From positions 1,696,706 to 1,760,705 of the forward strand of contig ONZQ02000001.1 in assembly GCA_900312665.1 (NCBI GenBank): DNA of 64,000 nt. The letters are read 5' to 3'. Every line of letters starts with the position of its first letter. Position 1 is the first letter of the stretch. Positions 44,356 through 53,475 of this stretch are shown piece after piece. The translations under genes were made by a program, and so were the position numbers. Under the pieces are notes generated by a model. That model searched no databases. It worked only from the letters and a program-made list of their open reading frames with translations, and had not been told where the DNA came from. The DNA is from Cephalotrichum gorgonifer (taxonomy: Eukaryota > Ascomycota > Sordariomycetes > Microascales > Microascaceae).

Positions 44356-47300
44356 ATTTGGCTACCTGCAGCGGCTGCTGGCGTTCTTGTAAATGCTTGG
44401 GCGGCCTGGCTTACACGAGCTGTTTCGAAATGAGGCTGACCTGACTTGTCCCTCGACCTTTGACACGTTGCAACTTCGTAGGGTTTGTAAGGCCAGGCTA
44501 CTCTGGATGCAAGAGATGCGTCAGTCCTGCCTTCTCCTGCGTCTGTGTTTATGCACCACCCCCCACCCAAGTTCTAGCCAGACGCCCCACGCGTCGACCA
44601 TCCCCCCTTGCCTTTTGGGTTACGGCCTTGGATGGTCCCAGTTTCCGCTCCAAGGGCCGAGTCGGGCGCCTGTTTCGGAGAGAGCAAGGAGAGGCCTCAA
44701 CTGCACGCGTGCGATTGCGCGTAAGAAGCAGAGGGAGTTGCGGTGTTGGAATCGTGGTGCGGGGTTCCACACGGGAGAGCTATCTTCCAGCGACTTGGAG
44801 AAGGGGAAAAGGTGGGATGTGGGACTTGGTGCATGTGTTGCCTGGAAGGAAGTCTCTTACCGTACCTGCTGGGGGGTTGAGTATATGGATACACCGCACG
44901 TCAAAGCGATTGGTCGATGCAAGGTATCCCGTTCGCGGATAATCACTTGTAGGTTGAGACACTCCGTATCGGGCGGGTAGTCGAGTCGCACTTCGGCCTG
45001 GTATGTGGGATGATTGGGCTGATATGACCAGGATATGGTGCCAGCGAGATCTTGGGCCGGAATTTGTTTGGGTAGGTTGGTGTGTACGAGTATTATGTGA
45101 AACTCCTTTGGGCGGAGTGGAAGAAAGGCTTAGCGCAGTGGGCGGTGGTCGCGGGGCGAGGTTTAGCTGGTTAGCCCAGTTTGGGTTACACTATGCGGAA
45201 CGTCGGCACTGGTGGACAGCGTGTTCGTCAATGGGGAAGCTGTAAAGTCGCGTCAGAGGAAGGCGAAGTCGCAGATGGGGGCCCCGGTGCCTGGGTTTGA
45301 TGGCGAGTCCGAAGGTGGGGAGGTGGGGAGGTCCAAGTGGTGGGTGCAGTCATTGATGTGGGTGGTGGGAGGGGGTCTGTCTCCCGCTGTTCCTCCGGGT
45401 TGGGCCCAAAGCTTCTGGTTGTACTCACATTAAGGATGTCTAACCTGCCCGTGCCGGTTCCCGGGTCCAGTAGAATTGCGCGCGCGGGGAATAAGATGCA
45501 GATGGAGAACTTTCCCAAGCAAGTTAGCTGACTGCAAGGGCTGCGAAAGTGTGGGGTTATTGCAGGAGAGGGAAATATTTGAATTGAAGGAGGAGGGAAG
45601 CGCAGCGGTCGAGGTTCTGTTTGGAAGACGTACTAATGGAAGAAAAGGAATGCGCCGTCGCAAGCCATGAATTTGGAAGGGAAGAACCTGGAAGCACGGG
45701 CACAGCTGGCTGGGGGGTTGGAAGGCTCTGTACCTTGCAAACTTGCATAAAGTCCCTCTAAGTACCTACTGTTATCGATAAAAAGAGAGTTACATGGCTA
45801 AGGGCGCTGTTCATCTAGAGTTTGGAAGGCACTCTCCACCACTCTATACCTCAATGTGACCGATTACTGGCCACTCGGGTACTACCAGCCACTATTGTTG
45901 GAAGGTCATCACCAACATAGCTCCTTCCTTGACGCGGCTGACTGGCTGGCTCTTGCCTCTTTCTCTGTTTCCAGCTTATTGCCTTCCCCTGGTCATCACC
46001 GAGCAACGGAAATTGCAACGTTCCTTGTACTCTGTACGAATGGTCAGCTCTTAGTGAAATCGGGCGCATTGGCTCCCGAGTGAAATTGATAAGGAGGGAG
46101 CGGCGGCGCAAAAGGCTCACATCTCGATTACAGCCCTATAGTGCCTAAGTAAACAAGACCCTCAACGCGTCTCCCCCTCCTTCGAGGCACGGATGTATCG
46201 CAATAAGACCCCGCGCCCTGGCGCCCAGTAGCTCGTCTTTGGAGCTTTGCCTTTCCAGGCGGGCGGGTTCGGGAGGGTGGGCCATTCAGTGCATTGATTC
46301 GGCAATGGATAGCATGGCAGCGGGCAGAAATATTAGCTTGTCCCACGGGTGCTCTGATAGGAGAATCCAGAAATGGTACTGGGGCTTGATCCCAGAGACG
46401 GAAGGAGCCAAGGAGCAAGCAGCGGAGCAAGCAGCCCCGTGATTTGTTGTTGTCATCGGGACACAACCACGCATTCATCTCACGTTGGACAAACATCCCC
46501 CAAACGTCGCGCGACCTTGGCCTCCCAGGAGCCAGGGCTGGCCAGCGATGGGCGCAGACTGAGAGTCCTACCCTACCGAACAAAGCGGCCACTCCTTCAA
46601 CAACCATCCATCGTACGTGTCCACAACCCCACGTAAGTGCAGACAATGCAAACATGGGGGCGGGGCTAGCGGAGGTGTGGCACGGTTGGGTAGCAAATCA
46701 AGGAACGGCACCGTTTACGAGCGCAAGTACGAGTACCTACCTGCACGAGGAGGTCTGCCGCTGGCTTCGGTACATCCATCCAACTGCCCGTTTTGGAAAC
46801 ATGGATATGGATGTATCTTCAGGATGGAACATGCTGCACATTTGGACTGGTGATTTTTTTCTACTTTGGGACCCGAGGAGGACTACCCGATCCGAGGAGC
46901 TCCTCAGCCGCACACACGAGACAAGAACATCCCGCGCCAACAACTACCCACACCGGCTTGCCAAGGGAGGGTGGGTGAGTTGAGTTGTCCACCTTGCCAG
47001 CGCATACTACACCTGCGTTCTCGGCAAATCCGTACTTGTATAAGGGGCCTTTCCCTCTTTAGACGACTGCGCCAGGCGCGCATGCATTACTCGGTCAGGG
47101 GGCTTGGCTGATCGGGATGCAGTAAGCGGTAGGGCGTTACTGATGCACGCGTTTTGGCGAGCTAGCCACAGGAGCGAAGAAGCCGATCTCAGGCCTCATC
47201 ACTATTTCAGTATCTACAATGACGTCGTCACTAATGCAGAATGCAGAACACCGTGCAGCGCACATCGGCCAGAGGGTCGGGAGCCTGACGGGCGGGGGGA

Positions 47301-47681
47301 GTCGGAGTATGATGTGGTTGGGCCTTGAGTATCCAGTCCCTCTGCGAGGCCAGTAAGTCTAGAAGGCTCTCATCCAACCGGGAGTTTCCAGGATCGGAGC
47401 TTCGGCATTACTCTCTAATAAACTTCCAACGTTTTCCAGAATGGCACCTTTTCCCAGAACGACAGCATTGCATTGCTTCGTAGATCTAGGGCAAGAGTAT
47501 CGTCCTTCGCTGTGAGGCTGGACCAAGCCGGCCAGCCTCGATAGCATACAGGCAACAGAATTGACGTAGTTTCATGCCAACGCACTTGGCGGAACAGAGT
47601 ATGCCGAATCTTTGTGGGAGAGCAGTTCATCACGACTGGAGCGAGTCGATTTCCATGTTTCCTGAGCATATGCATATCCTA
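44356..47681. other. 3.3-kb region between HAP3 and GIM4
   Basis: No supportable gene was found between the HAP3 promoter and the GIM4 3' end. Several frames of 60-195 codons are open on both strands (for example 44393-44980 and 46444-46983), but none has family motifs, plausible introns or steady codon bias. TACGAGT occurs at 45085 and 46728. It may contain noncoding transcripts or fast-evolving genes that cannot be recognised by eye. Confidence 0.45.
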
Positions 47682-48284
47682 TCAAGTCTGCACAACCTGA
47701 ATTTTGTTCTTCTTCTACACCGGAAGTTAGTATATCGCCCCGAAAGAACGGTGCCAGACAGAACTCAGGGTCCCGGGTTGGGGTTGGGATCGAAACCTAC
47801 CTTCCACTTCTCCAGCTCGGCTTCCTTCGCTTTGTACGTCTTCACGAGGTCCTCAAGGACCTTCTTCAGGCCATCCGCATTCGTCTTGAGATTGGGTACA
47901 ACTTCCTCCACGGTCCGCTCCACTAGCACGCCGTTTATGAGACGGAAGCATTTCCGCTTGCCATCGAGAGGGGTCAGAGTATCAAGGACCAGTCTATCAT
48001 TTTGTTGCCACCGTTAGCATCTTGATTTGAGGGGGCCCAGCCTCTAAAACGGGACAGGTCTAGAGTAGTGGAAGATGAAGTCATGTGGTCATACTTGTGC
48101 TCCTCGCCCTCTTGCTCAATCTCTCCAATCTTCTGTGCTATTTGCTGGAGGCTGTTCTTGAAGTTGTTGTACTGACTTTGCAGGTCTACGTTGAGGTTAG
48201 CCACAGATCCGTCGTATGGACACGATGAAGACTATATGAACACGTACCTTGCTGCTTCTTAGTTGCTACCCCTTGTGACGCCAT
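47682..48284 (-). CDS. GIM4: Prefoldin subunit 2
   Basis: Four exons, 48284-48248, 48185-48095, 47993-47801 and 47714-47682, give 117 residues. Introns of 62, 101 and 86 nt all have good signals (donors GTACGT, GTATGA, GTAGGT), and the last has an ATACTAAC branch site. The protein starts MASQGVATKKQQDLQSQYNN, then has a long N-terminal helix (KNSLQQIAQKIGEIEQEGEEH), the beta-hairpin part LTPLDGKRKCFRLINGVLVERT and a C-terminal helix (KKVLEDLVKTYKAKEAELEKW). The final exon codes only KKNKIQVVQT. This is the beta-class prefoldin fold; the DGKRKCFRLI...GGVLVERTV-like block identifies subunit 2. Prefoldin is a cytosolic six-subunit chaperone that passes nascent actin and tubulin to the TRiC chaperonin. 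Its start is 325 bases from that of CMC2 on the other strand. Confidence 0.95.
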
Positions 48285-48609
48285 ATTTGCGGTTTTTGTG
48301 AGTCTCAGCGATGCTATCCCGAGTAGAATATAAACTCAGAGGAGCTCTCGTGAACAAGTGACGGTGGATGAGAGATTCTGGCTGCTGACAGTGCGGGGTG
48401 TGGGGCGGCAGGTCCAGCACAGACGGAGCAGCGGCGCTCAACATCCCCGCCGACTTTAGTACCAGAGTCAGATTTCCGATCCTAGTTGAACAACCTCGCC
48501 ATTTCAAAAATCAGGCCACGCCCGCTCAATCGACCGCCCTTCGAACGCAACAACCTCACCAGGAGGAACGAATCGCACACCGAAATTTCCATACCCGTCG
48601 TCGCCCAAA
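48285..48609. promoter_or_regulatory. Shared divergent promoter of GIM4 and CMC2
   Basis: Only 325 bases separate the two start codons, which face away from each other, so the stretch must carry both promoters and leaders. No clear TATA box was seen in either direction. Confidence 0.6.
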
Positions 48610-48916
48610 ATGCATTCACATCTCGACAAGCCCGAGAATCTCCGTACGCCGGCTCCTCTTTGCACTCCCCCATATCCACCCTCTCCGTATCTACCCGCTA
48701 ACACTCCCAAAAGCCTGCATAGACATCATCGCCGCCCTCGAGGACTGCCACGCCCGCGGCTTCCTCTACAAGTCAGCGGGGATGTGCAACGACGCGAAGC
48801 GAAACGTCAACGCGTGCCTCTGGGCGCAGCGCCAGAAGCGGGCGACCCAGAACCGAGAGGCGGCGCGGGCGCGGCGCGACAAGATCAAGCAGATGGAGCA
48901 GGACCTAGGACTGTGA
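48610..48916 (+). CDS. CMC2: Twin CX9C protein, CMC2-like COX assembly factor
   Basis: Exons 48610-48643 and 48714-48916 give 78 residues. The 70-nt intron has a GTACGC donor, a GCTAAC branch site and an AAAAG acceptor. The sequence begins MHSHLDKPENLPC and contains two CX9C motifs, C13/C23 and C36/C46, separated by HARGFLYKSAGM. This arrangement and the MHxHL start are typical of Cmc2. Twin CX9C proteins fold into a disulfide-bonded helical hairpin after import by Mia40 into the mitochondrial intermembrane space; Cmc2 is needed for cytochrome c oxidase assembly. The C-terminal helix is highly charged (RDKIKQMEQDLGL). No N-terminal presequence is present, as expected. A longer open frame upstream is not part of the gene. 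Confidence 0.93.
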
Positions 48917-49209
48917 GGGCGAACATAGTGGGGAGGAAAATGGGGGGGGGGCACGAATGTCAAGATAGTGCGACGAGATATTAGGCGTCCTGTTGGTCTC
49001 CCGACTTTCTCGGCGAGAGGAGGGAAAACATCTGCATTGAAACACGGCGTTGGCTTGGGATAAAGGCGATTCGCCTATGGGGAGGAGCATAGAGCGCTAC
49101 AAGGCGTGCACTATGGGCGCGAACATTATGTACAGTTTCCTATTGGAACTTTTTTTTTATGTTTGGAATGCTTTGGCTAGGTTTACAACGAATAATCTCT
49201 ACTACCCAT

Positions 49210-49658
49210 TTACTCGCCCTTCACGAAGGCACTGCCGAAGACCGCCAGGCCAAATGTCGACAGGACGCTTAGCATGACGGGGACGGGCTTCCTGAGCCTG
49301 ATGGCGCGGGGCAGAGACGAGCCCCCAAGGACCAGCGACGCGAGGATGCTCAGCTCAAGCCCGTAGGGCTCCCGGTTCTGAATGCGGTGTGCGCCGACAC
49401 CGTCTGAAGGGTAATGGTTAGTGACTCGGGGCTTGCTTGGAGTGGCGCTGGCAAAGGGATGAACTTACAGATGAGCCCGACGGTGCACCCTGCAACCGCG
49501 GACGGGATGGACCCCGATTTCGCATATCCGATGAGTCCGCCCGAGGCAGTCAGTGCCGCGAGGACGTACGAGGTTGCGCCGAGAGTGCTCGCCTGGGGAG
49601 GGACTAGTGGTTAGACTCGCTAATCCGTCTTCAGCTTGGAGCGGCACCTTCTTACCAT
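49210..49658 (-). CDS. TMEM14-family small membrane protein, first exon only the start codon
   Basis: Exons 49658-49656, 49592-49469 and 49403-49210 give 106 residues. The first coding exon is just ATG, followed directly by GTAAGA; the 63-nt intron ends CCCCAG and the second exon starts GCGAGC, giving MASTLGATSY. The second intron (65 nt, GTAAGT to TTCAG) splits the tyrosine codon in LIYGVGAHR. About four hydrophobic helices are visible, with the family's glycine-rich features TASGGLIGYAKSGSIPS and AGCTVGLIYG near the start, and ELSILASLVLGGSSLPRAIR and VPVMLSVLSTFGLAVFGSAF near the end. The second half holds the K-P-V-P turn seen in this group. TMEM14 proteins (UPF0136) are small membrane proteins; animal TMEM14C acts in mitochondrial porphyrin import, but the function in fungi is not established. 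No other ATG in frame could replace the one used. Confidence 0.85.
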
Positions 49659-50018
49659 CGTATCGTATACTTGGAAATTTCTAAAAATAAAAAAAGTAAA
49701 AAGGGCTTGTATATGTTCCCAGTTGAAGTCGTGAACAGAGGATGAGCCGTTGTCCCCGATGCTTTGTAAAGAGAGTGGAGTAACAGTTGCCGAGCTGTCT
49801 CGGAACGACAGGGTCGTATGGGAAAGTAAGTATTCGCACTGTTAATTCACACCTGACAGCCGGGCCGACTGCCACCTGTCGCACGACACCTTGAAGCTGT
49901 CGTGTTCAATTAAGCAACGTCGCAAGCCAGAGCTAACACGGGAAGCAACCTCGAACCTCCCAACCTTCCTCCGAGCTTCGCCGCGAACGATTCCCGAACG
50001 CACCCCCCCTTCCCGAAA
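49659..50018. promoter_or_regulatory. Shared divergent promoter of the TMEM14 gene and OST2
   Basis: The 360 bases between the divergent start codons carry both promoters. An A-run with TAAAAA lies at 49680-49700, close to the TMEM14 start. CT-rich sequence precedes the OST2 ATG. No repeat was seen. Confidence 0.55.
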
Positions 50019-50702
50019 ATGGCGCCCAAATCGAAGAAGACCGAGGCTGCCACCGCCTCGGCACCCGTGGCCCCGGTTGCCGCCCCCGCCGCCCTGCCGA
50101 AGCAGTCCTCTCAGTCTGCCTCCGTGAAGTGGGACAGGGTCGTCTACGACGTCGTGGCCCACTACAATAAGACTACGCCGCAGCGGACGAAGCTGATCGA
50201 CCTTTTCATGGTCTACCTCCTCGTCGTGGCGGCTATCCAGTTGATTTACTGTGTTGTGGTCGGAGACTACGTACGTGAAACCCACGAGATCAGCTCCCGC
50301 CTTCCGAGTCTCCCCTGCCTCTAGGGAAGCTTTGGACAGAGGGATAAAGCTAACATTTCACAGCCGTTCAATGCCTTCCTGTCGGGCTTCATTTCCGCGA
50401 TTGGACAGTTTGTCCTCACTGGTGAGTCCACGCGCGATGAGTGGGGGTGAAGGAGTCGCGTGTATGGGGGAATTGGGGATACTGACAGCTATTAGCCTCG
50501 CTTCGTGTCCAGACGAATACCACCGATAAGAACGAGTTCCCCACAATCTCGCCAGAGAGGTAAGTATTGTTCGAGCCCGGACTGCGTCAACCTATAACGA
50601 TTCGGAGGTGCGCTAACATCCGATGTTCTTTCCAGGGCATTCGCGGACTACATCTTCTGTAGCCTGATCCTGCATTTCTTCGTTGTCAACTTGGTAAACT
50701 GA
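50019..50702 (+). CDS. OST2: Oligosaccharyltransferase subunit OST2/DAD1
   Basis: Four exons, 50019-50270, 50364-50421, 50496-50559 and 50636-50702, give 146 residues. Introns of 93, 74 and 76 nt all have canonical ends and keep phase. An N-terminal tail rich in A, P and K (about 35 residues) precedes the DAD1 core: WDRVVYDVVAHYNKTTPQR, three membrane helices (LFMVYLLVVAAIQLIYCVVV; FNAFLSGFISAIGQFVLT; and the C-terminal FADYIFCSLILHFFVVNLV), with the loop VQTNTTDKNEFPTISPERAF between the last two. DAD1/Ost2 is a small essential subunit of the ER oligosaccharyltransferase, which moves the preformed glycan onto Asn of nascent proteins. Length matches the fungal family. The gene faces GRH1 with 258 bases between stop codons. 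Confidence 0.96.
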
Positions 50703-50960
50703 GGTGGAAAAGGGGGGAGAATGGAGGTGTATTGGGAGCGGGCTGGGTAGATGTTTCGGAACGGGGGATGCCATGTGTATAACAGCATACAAGTAACGCT
50801 CAAGAAGCTTACGAACAAAAAGCAAAAGGAAATAAAGACACGTCAACTGCAACAGGGTACATCGCGGGCCTTGTAGCCAAGGAATACCTGATATATTTCA
50901 TGTTAAGACACCCCGCCCACCAATGGTGAACAAACGCCGGGTACAGACACTAGAATTTCC

Positions 50961-52030
50961 TCAACTCCCCGCGCCTTCGCTCTGAGGACTACCCGTTTTC
51001 GCCTTTGGAGGTCCCCCCCTCGGCGGCCCCCCTTTCGGCGGTGGGGGCAGCGGCGTCGACCGCCCGCTAGGCGCATTATCCAGCTCCTTGCTCCTCTGCT
51101 CCTCCTCCTTCAGGTAGTCGTCCATGAAGTTCCCCGGCGCATGATGCCTCTCCTTCTTCTTGGCCCTAGGCGGCGCGCTCCCGGCCGGGGGCGGGCCAGT
51201 CATCTGCGCTGGCACCAGGAAGTCTCCCTGGGGCGGGGGAGGCACCGCACCGGCGGCCGGCGGGGGGGCGAATGCGGCGCTGGAATGCGCGTCCCCGTCG
51301 AACATGGTCTCCCCGGGGGCGGACACGGGCTCGCCCAGCGGCGCGGGGATCCTATGAAGCGCGCCGTATCCCAGGACGCACCCCAGCGCGCCCTCGCCGC
51401 CCCAGTCCCTGCTCGGCTGGATCGTGACCTCCCTCGTGACGTCGTACTCGTTGTTGTACACGTACAGCCGCAGCGGCCTCCCGATGTAGTCCTCCACCAG
51501 CTCGCTGAGGCCGCCCTCGCCTGTGAGGAGCCCCTCGGGGCTTCCCAGGATGTAGTCGCTGTAGGGCAGGAGCCCGGCAACGTCTGCCGGGGAGTTGCCC
51601 GCCACGTCGAGCACGTGCCAGACGTTGGCCGCGACGGCGAGGGGCGTCCACTGGAGGGAGAGCCCGAGGGAGGCGGTGTCCGCGGGGACGGGGACGTGCA
51701 ACTCGCGCGTCCGTTGTCCCTGTCAGATAAAATCTGTTAGCTTATGGGCCGGAGTAAAATGTGGAGGAGAGCTACCTTTGCATTCCATAGCCCTAAGGTG
51801 ACCGTCGCGCCCGCGCAGTTTCGGACTTCTTGGGCGAAGAGCTGCGGACTTGGGTCATCGATTGGCCGGCCGTTGATTCCGACTATGAAGTCGTACCAGG
51901 GCTCGATCGCGAGCTCGAGGTTCGCATTCCGGAGGATCTGGAAGCCGGATTCGCCTGCGCGGCCTTGGCTCTGCTGCGCCGGCACGTCGCCGTCGAGCCG
52001 CGAGATGAAGCGGTTTAGCGCATTAAACAT
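50961..52030 (-). CDS. GRH1: Golgi reassembly stacking protein, GRASP/GRH1
   Basis: Exons 52030-51776 and 51719-50961 give 337 residues; the 56-nt intron has a GTAGCT donor and a TGACAG acceptor, phase 0. Two PDZ-like halves make up the GRASP domain: the first with SGFQILRNANLELAIEPWYD and FIVGINGRPID, the second with LGLSLQWTPLA, VWHVLDVAGNSPADVAGL, YSDYILGSPEGLL and LYVYNNEYDVTREVTI, ending in the GCVLGYGALHRIP block. The rest is a disordered tail rich in P and G with PPPPKGGPP repeats. Residue 2 is phenylalanine, so the N-myristoylation used by animal GRASPs is absent; the start FNALNRFISRL could form an amphipathic helix, as in yeast Grh1. GRASPs act at the early Golgi and ER exit sites in COPII traffic and in unconventional secretion. 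Confidence 0.94.
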
Positions 52031-52460
52031 CGCGGATGTTCTGAGAGTCGAGGGGTAAAGAGGGGTTTCGGTTTATTCCATTGGCAGAGCGAAGGAAAGG
52101 TCGGGCTTGCTGTAAATTGATGCAGGGGTTGGTATTCAGGGTTGATCTTGCTCATGCAAGCGTTCGAGGTTTCGTCGCCCATGCCAGGTCCCATGTGCAA
52201 GTTGTCATCTGCTCGCAGCCTTGCAGGTGGTCAAAGCTCCCAGAGGGTCCACTGGTGGGGCCAAAAAGTGGGACACCATCCAGCCTTGTCAAACCTGCTC
52301 CCAATGTTTCCCGCGACCCCACGAACCTCAACTACAGCTCGATTTGCATGCCTACGCTTGCCACCCCGTGTTGTGTGCTCTGATTTTAGATTTCGAACTT
52401 TTCCTCCATACACGCACACAACCACGCACACACACATCAAACCACGTGGGACCAGAACCC
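52031..52460. promoter_or_regulatory. Shared divergent promoter of GRH1 and TGS1
   Basis: The 430 bases lie between two start codons that face apart. A CA-rich stretch (52413-52443) precedes the TGS1 ATG. Frames that run through here from upstream are not coding as far as can be told. Confidence 0.55.
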
Positions 52461-53428
52461 ATGCCGTCCACCACTGGAAACAACCTGTCTAACGGGGACA
52501 AGCAAAAGTACAAGTTCAAGCCGGCTCAGCACCTACCCTTGACAGAAAAGTGCCAGCACTATACCAATAGAGCGGATGTTCCCTTGGAGCTGCAGAAGTA
52601 CGTTCCCGACTATGTGAATCCCACTCTCTAGCCCTACTAACCCATTGCCCGTAGATACTGGGCACAGCGGTACACCATCTTCTCCTCCTACGATGATGGA
52701 GTCGCCATGACTGACGATGCTTGGTTCGGGGTCACACCCGAGCCCGTCGCCCTGTACGTCTACACGCCTCCCCTTTTCCTTGGCTTGGAACAGGGCTCAA
52801 CTTCAGATACTAATGTCCTTCCCTCCCTACCTCAAGACAAATTGCCTGGGAGATGAACGACATCTCCAAAGAAAAGACGACGATCATCGACATATTCGCC
52901 GGCGCCGGGGGTAACAGCATACCCTTCGCCCTCTCTGAGCGCTGGTCCCGCGTCATCTCCATCGAAAAGGACAGAGACACCCTGGCCTGCGCGCAGAACA
53001 ATGCCTCCATCTACGGCGTCACTGACCAGATCACCTGGGTCCTCGGCGACAGCTTCAAGTACCTCTCCCTCGCCCTCACGAACCCGGCCTCTCTCGACCC
53101 CTCCCTCCGCATCGACCCCGAGACGACGGTCATATTCGCGTCGCCGCCGTGGGGAGGGCCGGGATACACCACGGACGAGGTCTTCAATCTGCACGAAATG
53201 GAGCCCTACAACCTCTCACAGCTGCACGAGGCCTGCAAGGCCATGGACCACGCCCTGTTCCTCCCCCGCAGCAGCGACCTCCGTCAGATCGCGAAGCTTA
53301 TGCCGGCTGGAAAGAAGGCCGAGGTGGTACAGTACTGCGTCGAGGGTGCATCGAAGGCGATGGTGGCCTACATACCGGCCGAGAGTTCATCTAAAGCGAC
53401 GTTCTATTACCACACCGGCGACGACTGA
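52461..53428 (+). CDS. TGS1: RNA cap trimethylguanosine synthase
   Basis: Exons 52461-52597, 52655-52753 and 52837-53428 give 275 residues. Introns are 57 and 83 nt, both with GTACG donors. The start was placed at 52461 (MPSTTGNN) though the frame is open upstream; the upstream part has no protein character. The family blocks are clear: KYWAQRYTIFSSYDDGVAM with WFGVTPEPVA, then motif I DIFAGAGGNSIPFAL (from about residue 97) for S-adenosylmethionine, VISIEKDRDTL, and motif IV ASPPWGGPGY (about 180-189), whose tryptophan stacks on the cap guanine. Tgs1 adds two methyl groups to the 7-methylguanosine cap of snRNAs, snoRNAs and telomerase RNA in the nucleus and nucleolus. The protein is the short catalytic form, like yeast Tgs1. 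Its stop lies only 47 bases from that of DOP1. Confidence 0.95.
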
Positions 53429-53435
53429 GCCACTT

Positions 53436-53467
<32 letters not shown>

Positions 53468-53475
53468 GTCCCTTC
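53429..53475. repeat. (TC)n microsatellite between the TGS1 and DOP1 stop codons
   Basis: An uninterrupted TC repeat runs from 53436 to 53462, about 13 units, and almost fills the 47-base gap between the two convergent stop codons. The 3' untranslated regions of both genes must run into the coding sequence of the other. Confidence 0.85.

Noticed and set aside
46444..46983. Plus-strand frame of 179 codons
   Set aside because: No family, no consistent codon bias and overlapping equally long frames in other phases.
52221..52460. Longer N-terminus for TGS1
   Set aside because: The frame is open from 52221, but the added 80 residues have no conservation that I recognise, and the ATG at 52461 gives the expected start.
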